Of a DNA stretch of 11,537 nucleotides, positions 5,404 through 11,537 are shown piece by piece. A model generated the notes under the pieces. That model ran no database searches. It was not told where the DNA came from and worked only from the letters and a program-made list of their open reading frames with translations. The stretch is from the NCBI GenBank assembly GCA_035719045.1, contig DASTGO010000243.1:1-11537 (forward strand), given 5' to 3'. Numbering within the stretch: position 1 is the stretch's first letter; each line of letters begins with the position of its first letter. The position numbers were made by a program, and so were the translations under genes. The stretch is from DASTGO01 sp035719045 (lineage in GTDB: Bacteria; Actinomycetota; Actinomycetes; Actinomycetales; Kineosporiaceae).

Positions 5404-7902
5404 TCAGGAAGGACGGGGAGGGTGGAGCCTCGCCACCATGACAGCTCCGTGCCCCGGCCCGGCCGGGTGCCCCCTGGTGGTGAGGTGGTGAGCGGTGCGG
5501 GCGGCCAGCGCCATGATCGTGAGCGCGGGGTTGGCGGAGCCCTGGGTGGGCAGCACACTCCCGTCTGTGATGTACAGGTTGGGCACCGCGAAGGTGCGCA
5601 GGTGAGCGTCGACGACACCGTCCTCGGGGCCGGCGGCCATCCGAGCACCACCCACGAGGTGCGCGTACCGCTTGATGGTGACCACTTCACCGGCACCCGC
5701 CGCCTGCAGGATGTCCTCCATCTGCTGCTGCGCGGCCGTCATGAGCTGCCGATCGTTGTCGCACTGGCTGTAGCTGAACTTCGCCACGGGTAGGCCGTAC
5801 CGGTCGGTCTCGTCGGCCAGGGTAACCCGGTTGCGTGCCTGGGGCAGGAACTCGCACAGGGCGCCGAGGGTGGCCCAGTGGATGTAGTCGCGCAGGTACT
5901 CGCGCAGCGGGGGCCCCCAATGGCCTTGGGCGAGAATGTGTTCGGCGAACGTGATCGGCAGCGGCGACACGGTCTGGATCGAGAACCCCCGCCGGTAGGG
6001 CTTGGCGGGGTCGGTCTCGTAGAAGGCCTCGGTGGACACCGACGGCGGTGGCGCCTTGTAGGCACGGACCTCGGCGGTGAACCGGCCGGCGGTCTGCGGA
6101 GCACCTTGCACCATGAGGTACCGGCCGACCTGGTCGTGGTCGTTGCACAGCCCGTCCGGGAAGCGCCGGCTGGCGGAGTTGAACAGCAGGCGTGGCGTCT
6201 CGATGGAATACCCGGCGAGGGCGACGAGCCGGGCTCGCTGGACGTGTTCGACGCCGTCGCGCAGGTAGTGCACCCCCGTGGCCAGCCCTGTGCGGTCGTC
6301 TACCTCGATCCGGGTGACCATGCAGTTGGCCCGGATCTCGGCACCGTGGGCGAGCGCGTCGGGCACGTGGGTGATCAACGGGGAGGCCTTGGCGTTGACC
6401 TTGCAGCCCTGGAGGCAGAAGCCTCGGTAGATGCAGTGCGGCCGGTGGCCGAACCGGCCGTTGGTGATCGCGACCGGGCCGACCCGGCTGGGGATCCCCC
6501 GGGCATGACAGCCGGCCTGGAACAGCAGGCCGTCCCCGGAGACCGGGTGCGGGGAATGCGGGTACCGGTGCGGGTCACCCCATGGCCATGGTTGCCCGGC
6601 GACCGGGAGTTCGTCTTCGATCGCCTGGTAGTACGGGCGTAGGTCGTGATAGCTGATCGGCCAGTCGGCGCCGACCCCGTCGTTGGTGCGGGTGGCGAAA
6701 TCGGAGGGATGGAACCGGGGCGTGTACCCGGCGAAGTGCACCATCGACCCGCCGACGCCGCGGCCGGAGTTGTTCGATCCCAGCGGCACCGGGTCGCTGC
6801 CCCCGATCACCCTTGGCTCGGTCCAGTACAGGTGATGCGAGCCCGCCTCGTCGCTGACCCAGTCGGTGTCGGGATCCCAGAAGGGACCGGCATCAAGGGC
6901 GACGACCCGCCACCCGGCGTGCGCCAACCGCTGGGTGAGCGTGCCGCCGCCGGCGCCGCAGCCAATCACGACCGCATCCACCTGGTCGCTGTCGGCATAG
7001 TGGCGCATGGTCCGCCGCAGCCCGTGGTTGGTGCGCTCGTCTCCTGTGGGCAACAGCCACGCCGAGGCATTGCGGTCCCGGACGTTCCCACCGGAACGAC
7101 CGAGGAACTCCGAGGCGCGCCGGACGCCGGTGAGCGCACGCTCGATCAGCGGTACCGCCGAGCTCCGCCCTTCCGTCCTGGCGCTGGGTGTCGGCGTGCT
7201 CGGGGTCGACGGGGACGGCCCGGCGCCTCCCGGAGTCCTCGGCGTCCCGGGCGGCGGGACCGGTTCACGGTCGGGATGAGCGTCGCGCACCTCCCACGGC
7301 TCCCGCCGGTCGAGACCCACGTTCTTGTAGCCGCGTGGGTAGGCGGGGCCGCCGAAGCCGATTTCGTTCCATGCCCACGGGTGGGCGTAGAAGGCGGTGG
7401 CCGCGTAGCGGGTCCACAAGCTCCAGACCCGCGCCGCGGGCAGTCCGTGCCACTGATCGTCGCCGCGGGTCCTCACCGCCTGGATGATCTGGGTCTGCTC
7501 GCTCCACGACAGCCGTGCGAAACCACGCCCACAGGACCTTTCGGCGTCGGCGTCGAGGCCGCGCAGACTGTCCTGCCACGCCTGTTCGTCCTCCGGCATG
7601 TCGTCGTAGTGCCATCCGTCCGTCTGCTCTTCGGCGAGCCGGGCGTCGATGACCTCCAAGACCGGAACCCGCGGCTCGCTGCGCTGGTCGAGGAGTTGGT
7701 CGACCAACGGCCGTGCGACGGCCTCCTCGCGAGGCGTGAAGAACCTCAGCGGTGGCGGTGGGCCGAGCCGGGCCAGCACCACGCCAGCGGTGACGGCGTC
7801 CCAGGTACTGGCCTGGCCCAGCACGTCGAATCCGGGGAATCGCCCGCCCTGATGGCCGGGAGTGCGTCCGTAGGCGCCGGGGATCCGATGCACGGCCGTC
7901 AC
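5404..7902 (-). CDS. Fused gluconate-2-dehydrogenase subunit 3-like / GMC FAD oxidoreductase
   Basis: An 832-residue fusion of two subunits that are often separate. Residues about 50-205 match gluconate 2-dehydrogenase subunit 3, the small gamma subunit of FAD glucose dehydrogenase (RFFTPREE start, WNEIGFGGPAYPRGY near 178-192). A Pro/Ser/Thr-rich linker covers about 213-245. The GMC domain has the FAD loop GCGAGG (314-319), H748 in YAHLVGG and N791 in GSANPALTIMALAART, the usual His-Asn active pair. C490, C496 and C500 reproduce the cysteine spacing of the 3Fe-4S site of Burkholderia FAD glucose dehydrogenase. The reaction is probably oxidation of a sugar or alcohol with electrons passed to a membrane acceptor. 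GTG 7902 overlaps the upstream stop (GTGA), indicating coupling. Oddities: no Tat signal on the small domain and no cytochrome c subunit gene alongside. Confidence 0.88.
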   Translation of the reverse strand: MTAVHRIPGAYGRTPGHQGGRFPGFDVLGQASTWDAVTAGVVLARLGPPPPLRFFTPREEAVARPLVDQLLDQRSEPRVPVLEVIDARLAEEQTDGWHYDDMPEDEQAWQDSLRGLDADAERSCGRGFARLSWSEQTQIIQAVRTRGDDQWHGLPAARVWSLWTRYAATAFYAHPWAWNEIGFGGPAYPRGYKNVGLDRREPWEVRDAHPDREPVPPPGTPRTPGGAGPSPSTPSTPTPSARTEGRSSAVPLIERALTGVRRASEFLGRSGGNVRDRNASAWLLPTGDERTNHGLRRTMRHYADSDQVDAVVIGCGAGGGTLTQRLAHAGWRVVALDAGPFWDPDTDWVSDEAGSHHLYWTEPRVIGGSDPVPLGSNNSGRGVGGSMVHFAGYTPRFHPSDFATRTNDGVGADWPISYHDLRPYYQAIEDELPVAGQPWPWGDPHRYPHSPHPVSGDGLLFQAGCHARGIPSRVGPVAITNGRFGHRPHCIYRGFCLQGCKVNAKASPLITHVPDALAHGAEIRANCMVTRIEVDDRTGLATGVHYLRDGVEHVQRARLVALAGYSIETPRLLFNSASRRFPDGLCNDHDQVGRYLMVQGAPQTAGRFTAEVRAYKAPPPSVSTEAFYETDPAKPYRRGFSIQTVSPLPITFAEHILAQGHWGPPLREYLRDYIHWATLGALCEFLPQARNRVTLADETDRYGLPVAKFSYSQCDNDRQLMTAAQQQMEDILQAAGAGEVVTIKRYAHLVGGARMAAGPEDGVVDAHLRTFAVPNLYITDGSVLPTQGSANPALTIMALAARTAHHLTTRGHPAGPGHGAVMVARLHPPRPS

Positions 7903-8366
7903 CGCTCCCGGCGCAGGATCGCGGCGAGCAGCCCCATCCCGCCGACCATCGACATCAACAGCGGCGCCAGAAGCGGGGGACCCATCTCCACGTTGTAGCG
8001 AGCCAACGACCAGCCGCCGGGTCGCTGCGCGATCCCGCGCACATGCAGGTACGTGCCCTGGATGCCGTTGGTCAGGATGGCCAGCGACGCCACCGGCAAC
8101 GCGGTCTTGGCCGCCCGCCTGTTGAAGAACCCCGCCACCCCCGCTGCGGCGCCCACGGGGCCCAGCGCAACCGGCAGCCACATCACCTTGTTGCCGAAGC
8201 TGGCACGGTCATGCTCGAGGAAGATCTCGCCGGCCGTCACCAGCGCTCCGGCGGCCGTCAACGCCGACATCGCCCGCTCGAAGTGACCCGTCTGCACATT
8301 CTCGATCATCCGGTCGAGAACATGCAGAGGCCGGCTGCGGGACCGCTTGCTGAATTCGACTCTCAC
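7899..8366 (-). CDS. Four-helix membrane protein coupled to the GMC oxidoreductase
   Basis: A 155-residue protein with a basic N-terminus (SKRSRSR) and four likely membrane helices near 31-50, 61-80, 88-104 and 130-151, ending in a positive LRRER tail. No heme-binding CxxCH or other cofactor motif is visible and I do not recognise the family. Its stop overlaps the GMC start by four bases, so the two proteins are very likely made together; it may anchor the dehydrogenase or pass its electrons to quinone. GTG 8366 is chosen because GGAAGG lies just upstream and the hydrophobic protein proper follows. The frame stays open to an ATG at 8504, but that extension is an Arg/Ser-rich reading that includes a 15-bp duplication. 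ATG 8309, at residue 20, is another option. Confidence 0.7.
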   Translation of the reverse strand: MRVEFSKRSRSRPLHVLDRMIENVQTGHFERAMSALTAAGALVTAGEIFLEHDRASFGNKVMWLPVALGPVGAAAGVAGFFNRRAAKTALPVASLAILTNGIQGTYLHVRGIAQRPGGWSLARYNVEMGPPLLAPLLMSMVGGMGLLAAILRRER

Positions 8367-8417
8367 CCCTTCCGATTTCCCGTCTTGCCTCCGACTAACC
8401 CAACAGCTCGGTTCCAG

Positions 8418-8447
8418 TGTTCGACTGGCTCCTGTTCGACTGGCTCC
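8418..8447. repeat. Perfect 15-bp tandem duplication
   Basis: TGTTCGACTGGCTCC is present at 8418-8432 and again immediately at 8433-8447. It lies 52-81 bases upstream of the minus-strand membrane protein start and about 100 bases before the plus-strand cold-shock gene. The first copy also overlaps a CCAGT/ACTGG inverted pair (8414-8428). It could be a duplicated binding site or simple slippage. Confidence 0.65.
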
Positions 8448-8546
8448 GCGACGGCTGTCTGGCGCTGTGGTCACCCGACGGGATCGCAGCCGGGCCGGGC
8501 GCAACCCGGATGACAGGTCGTCCCCGGTGGTGCCACGCTCGCGCCC

Positions 8547-8789
8547 ATGATTCGGGGCATCGTGAAGTTCTACCGACCGGAGAAGGCGTGGGGGGCGATC
8601 TCCTCACCGGAGCTCCCGCCTGGACGGGATGCCTGGGTGCACTTCAGCGTGATCGAAGGCACCGGATACCGGGAGCTGGTCGAGGGGGAGCCCGTCGAGT
8701 TCGACGTCGAGGCCGTCCGTCAGGACAGCTTCGACTTTCGGGCCACCCGGGTCCGACGCCTCAACCCACCGCCCCGGCGGACCCTCTGA
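8547..8789 (+). CDS. Divergent cold-shock-domain protein
   Basis: An 80-residue protein consisting almost entirely of one cold-shock (OB-fold) domain, which binds single-stranded RNA or DNA. It opens with the typical GIVKFYRPEKAWGAI strand pair, and DAWVHFSVIEG is the second nucleic-acid face. Both motifs are altered: RNP1 is KAWGAI where KGFGFI is usual, and RNP2 is WVHF where VFVHF is usual, so stacking aromatics are changed or lost. The tail RRLNPPPRRTL is basic. ATG 8547 starts right at the domain. No Shine-Dalgarno sequence is present, so translation may be leaderless. It is transcribed away from the membrane protein/GMC pair across a 180-base gap and shows no evident functional link to it. 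Confidence 0.78.
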   Translation: MIRGIVKFYRPEKAWGAISSPELPPGRDAWVHFSVIEGTGYRELVEGEPVEFDVEAVRQDSFDFRATRVRRLNPPPRRTL

Positions 8790-8901
8790 TCGGCTGCACC
8801 GACGCCGAGCTGAGCGAGCGTACGGCCGCGTCACGTTCATGGGCGGGCGGTGAGCGCGCTCGGCGACAGATCTGGAAGTTGTTGTGGTGGCGGGTCAGGT
8901 C

Positions 8902-9627
8902 CTACTTTCGGCGCCGCCACCAGCGGCGCTTGTCGGTGGGTGTTTCGTCTGCGGTGGGGGCGAGTGTCTTCCGCGCTGCGTCTTTGTCGTCCGCGTCGCA
9001 TCCTGGGGTCACCAGCGTCAGGCGGGCCAGTGATTCCTCGATCGTGACGAGTCGGTCGGCCGAGGCCGCGGCGTCGAGCCGGGATCGGACCAGACGACGG
9101 ACCTCTGACCGTGTTTCTGGTTGTCGGTATGCGGCGGTGACCAGGGCGAACAGCGCCGAGTCGCTGACCCAGTCCTCGACACCGAAGGCGAGGTCAACCA
9201 GAACCTGGCGGCGGGTCGAGGTGGCCCAGGGCTCGTGGTCGGCATGGTGCAGGATGGCCAGGCAGACCCAGGGCTGGAGCAACCGGTACCAGTACGTCGG
9301 TGTCGTTGTGGCCAGGTGCTGCCAGCGCGGGGTGTCGGGCGGTTCGGGCAGATGGGCCAGCAGCCCGAGCAGGTCGTCCAGGGGCAGCTCACCCAGTGGC
9401 GCCGCATGCACGTACCCCGACAGCGGGGACGGCCAGGGTTCCCCGGCGACCTGGTGCAGTACCTGGACCGCGGCCGCTGATGGGGCCGGCACGGCTGCGA
9501 CTGGCTGGGTTCCGTCGTAGCGCCAGACGGCGAACCGGCCGGGCCGCAAAGGGTGCCGCAGGTCGGGGGCGGGGAAGTCCATGATGTCGACCTCGAACGG
9601 GCCGACGCAGCGGTGACTCGCGGTCAT
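8902..9627 (-). CDS. Hypothetical protein, helical, basic C-terminus
   Basis: A protein of up to 241 residues that I do not recognise. After a beta-like opening (GRFAVWRYDGTQPVAAV, about 30-46) it is mostly helical with many Trp and Leu (about 70-205). It has a short acidic stretch, DADDKDAARK, and ends in a strongly basic DKRRWWRRRK tail that might bind nucleic acid or membrane phospholipid. No signal peptide is visible. ATG 9627 has no ribosome site and would need to be leaderless. ATG 9582, at residue 16, has GAGG eight bases upstream and may be the true start. It faces the next plus-strand gene head to head across only 32 bases, so the two promoters must overlap. It converges with the cold-shock gene. 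Confidence 0.65.
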   Translation of the reverse strand: MTASHRCVGPFEVDIMDFPAPDLRHPLRPGRFAVWRYDGTQPVAAVPAPSAAAVQVLHQVAGEPWPSPLSGYVHAAPLGELPLDDLLGLLAHLPEPPDTPRWQHLATTTPTYWYRLLQPWVCLAILHHADHEPWATSTRRQVLVDLAFGVEDWVSDSALFALVTAAYRQPETRSEVRRLVRSRLDAAASADRLVTIEESLARLTLVTPGCDADDKDAARKTLAPTADETPTDKRRWWRRRK

Positions 9628-9659
9628 CGCGCTGGGCGGTTCGGCCGCTGACAGCGATC

Positions 9660-9953
9660 GTGAATCTCTTCAGCACGCAACAGGCGGACTGCGAGCGCTT
9701 CATGCCCACTGCCAGAGGTACTGTCCTGCTGGACGGGGTAACCGCGCCGACGCAGGTTCTCGGGGCCACCTCGATCCGGATCGATGGCGTCGATGGCAAC
9801 CCGATCACTTCGACCGGACGTTCGGTAGACGCGTACGCACGCGGGATCTGGGCAAGGACCGGGCCGCTCGCGGCAGACGACCACATCGTGGTCATCAGCG
9901 GATCGGCCAAGGGCTTCCGGTTGCACGTCGAGTACCAGCTCACGATCCAGTGA
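9660..9953 (+). CDS. Small hypothetical protein, beta-rich
   Basis: A 97-residue protein with no recognised domain. Alternating hydrophobic and polar stretches (TVLLDGVTAPTQVLGA, SIRIDGVDG, HIVVISG, FRLHVEYQLTIQ) suggest a small all-beta or ferredoxin-like fold. It has one Cys, no membrane helix and no signal peptide. The start is GTG 9660 without a clear ribosome site; ATG 9702, at residue 15, is an alternative. The plus frame is preferred over the open minus frame here (9624-10037) because that one reads as Arg/Pro/Gly-rich shadow sequence. It is divergent from the 241-residue protein, and the tight head-to-head layout hints at shared control. Confidence 0.55.
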   Translation: MNLFSTQQADCERFMPTARGTVLLDGVTAPTQVLGATSIRIDGVDGNPITSTGRSVDAYARGIWARTGPLAADDHIVVISGSAKGFRLHVEYQLTIQ

Positions 9954-9956
9954 GCT

Positions 9957-9975
9957 GGGCGCGGGCCCGCGTCCC
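9957..9975 (+). terminator. GC-rich palindrome just after the small hypothetical gene
   Basis: CGCGGGCCCGCG (9960-9971) is a perfect 12-bp palindrome. It is flanked by GGG before and, after one extra base, CCC behind, and starts three bases past the stop codon. It could act as a terminator hairpin with a small central loop. No T-tract follows. Confidence 0.4.
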
Positions 9976-10019
9976 TCGGCAGGAAGTCTGAGCGGTCGAC
10001 CAGCGGCATGGAAACGTGC

Positions 10020-10038
10020 GGTGACCTGTCCGGTCACC
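10020..10038. repeat. Inverted repeat GGTGACC/GGTCACC
   Basis: GGTGACC (10020-10026) and GGTCACC (10032-10038) are exact inverted copies around a five-base centre, in the gap before the septum-formation family gene. It may be an operator or a second small hairpin. Confidence 0.35.
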
Positions 10039-10191
10039 CGGCATGATCCCTGAAGACCCAGTTCTGCGAGATCAGCCGCGACCCGGCCACGTGCGCCTGC
10101 GGTGTGTCACACCGACCCTGGGACGAACTCGACAGGTGGCAGAGGCGGTGGAGCCCGCCCGGGGACCTGCCCGAGGGAGCGCCGCAGGCGC

Positions 10192-10197
10192 TATCGT
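10192..10197 (+). promoter_or_regulatory. Candidate -10 element, near-leaderless
   Basis: TATCGT matches TANNNT and ends eight bases before the GTG at 10206. Transcription would begin about two bases before that codon. This favours the inner start of the downstream gene. No convincing -35 was seen. Confidence 0.35.
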
Positions 10198-10205
10198 CCC
10201 GCTCC

Positions 10206-11078
10206 GTGCCCCAGACTCACGGCGACGATACCTCCTGGACTCCACCCACGCCCTCCAACGCGCAGCCTGCGCCGGCTCCGCCCCCCTCGCAGGGCTATTG
10301 GTCAGTTCCAGCCGGGCAGACGGTCGCCCCGGGCGGCGTGGGACCGTACCCACCGCCCACCGGGGTGGCCAACCCGCCGGGCCAGTACCCGCCGGTTCCC
10401 CCTGCCGCTGTCCCCGCTGGCCAGTACCCGCCTGCCCCCGCGCCGCCCGGCCACTACTCGTTCGGCTACGGGACGCCGACCAAGGTCGGCACGGACGGAT
10501 TCGCGATCGCGGCTCTGGTCCTGTCCATCCTCGGCGGGGTTGTGTTGTCGGTGGTCTTTGCCTTGATCGCCCTACCCAGGATCCGACGCAACAGGACGAG
10601 CGGGAAGGGAATGGCCATCGCGGCGCTGGTCGTGTCGGGCGGATGGGTTCTCCTGCTCATCGCCGGAATCACCTTCGCCGCGCTCACGTCCGCCCACCGA
10701 GACGGAGCCGGAACGGTGACCAGCGGTGGCACCCTGAACGCCCGGTCAGTCAAGGTCGGCGACTGCATCGAAGGCTTCAACGTCTCCACCACCGTCAGGT
10801 CGGTACACGCGGTGCCCTGTACGCAGCCACACAACGCTGAGGTGATCGGTGAGTTCAGCGTCGCGGACGGCACTTACCCCGGCGAGAACGAGATCCGCAA
10901 CCAGGCCGAAATGCGCTGTTCTGACCTGATCCCGTCGGACCTCGGTTCTCTCGACCCGCAGAGCCTGCACCTGTACTACTTCTACCCCATGCGGAGCACC
11001 TGGGCGCTGCACGACCGGACGGTCCACTGCATCATCGGCAGCGACACCCCACTGACGACCGCCATCGGCCATACCTGA
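10206..11078 (+). CDS. DUF4190 / septum-formation family membrane protein
   Basis: A 290-residue protein with three parts. A proline-, glycine- and tyrosine-rich cytoplasmic tail (about 8-90) contains two GQYPP repeats. A DUF4190-like helix pair (about 98-123 and 136-160) is separated by a basic RIRRNRTSGKG loop. An extracytoplasmic C-terminal domain (about 176-280) has VPCTQPHNAEVIGEF, characteristic of the septum-formation domain of actinobacterial membrane proteins. Four cysteines (C187, C205, C238, C275) could form two disulfides. The family is common in Actinomycetota; its link to cell division rests on homology and is poorly tested. GTG 10206 is chosen for the -10 at leaderless distance. 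An in-frame GTG at 10104 would add 34 residues (WDELDRWQRRW region) without a ribosome site and remains possible. Confidence 0.8.
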   Translation: MPQTHGDDTSWTPPTPSNAQPAPAPPPSQGYWSVPAGQTVAPGGVGPYPPPTGVANPPGQYPPVPPAAVPAGQYPPAPAPPGHYSFGYGTPTKVGTDGFAIAALVLSILGGVVLSVVFALIALPRIRRNRTSGKGMAIAALVVSGGWVLLLIAGITFAALTSAHRDGAGTVTSGGTLNARSVKVGDCIEGFNVSTTVRSVHAVPCTQPHNAEVIGEFSVADGTYPGENEIRNQAEMRCSDLIPSDLGSLDPQSLHLYYFYPMRSTWALHDRTVHCIIGSDTPLTTAIGHT

Positions 11079-11226
11079 CCGAACACTTGACACTTCTCCA
11101 TGACCACGATCCGCGGGTGCCACGCGCGGTGCGGAACTCGGGGAGCGGGCGCTGCCCAGTGGTGGGTAAAGGCTTGTCCGCGGCGATGGCGGGGACGGTT
11201 GGTCGTGCCGTGCGGCCCTGGAGCGA

Positions 11227-11463
11227 TCACTCAGCCTCGAAACCACCGCGTTGTCGGGCGAGGTCGAGCCACCGCACCCAGGCGGCCAGCGCCTGATCCA
11301 CCTCGGCTGCAGTCACCAGCCGCCGGTCATTCGAGCGGAGCTTGAACTCGGGGATGCCGGTTCTTCCGGGGACTGTCTGAGCCCTCCACTGCGCTTCCTG
11401 CGCCTCGCGGTCCTCGTGCGTCTGTGGGTGGCCGGTCTTTCTCGTAGGCCTGCGAGACCGCAT
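11227..11463 (-). CDS. Small hypothetical protein
   Basis: A 78-residue protein I do not recognise. The N-terminal half is highly charged (RSRRPTRKTGHPQTHEDRE). The second half, LVTAAEVDQALAAWVRWLDLAR, looks like a genuine amphipathic helix. The residue mix is more protein-like than the opposing plus frame (11251-11487), which is why the minus strand is called. ATG 11463 has only a weak CAGG upstream. It could also be the surviving end of a longer gene. Confidence 0.4.
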   Translation of the reverse strand: MRSRRPTRKTGHPQTHEDREAQEAQWRAQTVPGRTGIPEFKLRSNDRRLVTAAEVDQALAAWVRWLDLARQRGGFEAE

Positions 11464-11498
11464 CCTGGAACGGTTGAACGCTCGTAGGAGGAGGACGG

Positions 11499-11537
11499 GT
11501 GCTGATGCCGGATGGCGGTACGGTCGGCGAGGCGCTG
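11499..11537 (+). CDS. Start of a gene cut by the window end
   Basis: A very strong ribosome-binding site, GGAGGAGG (11487-11494), precedes GTG 11499 by four bases and in-frame ATG 11505 by ten. The frame is open to the window edge and reads (M)LMPDGGTVGEAL. Too little is present for a function. The ATG spacing is the more usual of the two. Confidence 0.45.
   Translation, partial: MLMPDGGTVGEAL

Noticed and set aside
6646..7998. Plus-strand 450-codon frame opposite the GMC gene.
   Set aside because: It is antisense to conserved GMC and subunit-3 motifs, with no recognisable domain of its own.
8911..8929. GCGCCGC/GCGGCGC inverted repeat near the end of the 241-residue gene, as a terminator.
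   Set aside because: It lies inside the coding sequence and follows directly from the Arg/Trp-rich codons of the tail.
8417..9520. Plus-strand 367-codon frame covering the cold-shock gene and the antisense of the 241-residue protein.
   Set aside because: It is low-complexity Arg/Ser/Gly sequence in a different frame from the clear cold-shock domain.
9624..10037. Minus-strand 137-codon frame opposite the 97-residue protein.
   Set aside because: It is Arg/Pro/Asp-rich without secondary-structure pattern; the plus frame has regular beta-like hydrophobic periodicity.

Overview
The window is very GC-rich chromosomal DNA with strong third-position GC bias, frequent GTG starts, several genes that look leaderless, an F420-type luciferase-fold oxidoreductase and a DUF4190/septum-formation membrane protein. 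This points to a filamentous or related Actinomycetota. The genus cannot be fixed from sequence alone; a Frankia-like genome would fit. No tRNA, rRNA, CRISPR array or intact insertion sequence was seen.

Layout. (a) 1-2259, plus strand: an F420-dependent LLM-class oxidoreductase behind a leaderless-looking promoter, a 353-base gap, then a two-domain c-di-GMP receptor with a canonical PilZ signature. A perfect 13-bp inverted repeat lies over that signature. (b) 2260-3841, plus: an AT-richer, structured promoter region, a 36-codon acidic peptide gene ending in Ser-Glu-Pro-Tyr-Ile-Tyr-Thr, a 16-bp-stem hairpin, and a PAPS-dependent sulfotransferase. This resembles a small ribosomal-peptide cassette in which the sulfotransferase may modify one or both C-terminal tyrosines, and it is the best candidate for an undescribed system here. 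(c) 3842-4257: gene-poor, with what look like remnants: a hydrophobic in-frame tail after the sulfotransferase stop, and a piece resembling the zinc-site region of a glucose-1-dehydrogenase-type MDR enzyme. (d) 4258-8366: a mandelate-racemase-subgroup enolase (plus) converging on a minus-strand pair, a four-helix membrane protein translationally coupled to an 832-residue fusion of a gluconate-2-dehydrogenase subunit-3-like domain with a GMC flavoprotein that carries a likely Fe-S cysteine motif. Together these suggest oxidation of a sugar or aldose-like compound followed by acid-sugar dehydration. (e) 8547-11537: a divergent cold-shock-domain protein, two divergent proteins of unknown function, a proline-rich DUF4190/septum-formation membrane protein, a small minus-strand hypothetical, and the first codons of a gene cut by the window edge.

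How they may work together. Only two couplings are well supported: the minus-strand membrane protein/GMC pair (GTGA stop-start overlap) and the peptide/sulfotransferase pair (adjacent, same strand, separated by an attenuator-like hairpin). The link between the enolase and the dehydrogenase is inferred from proximity and compatible chemistry. The remaining genes look independent.
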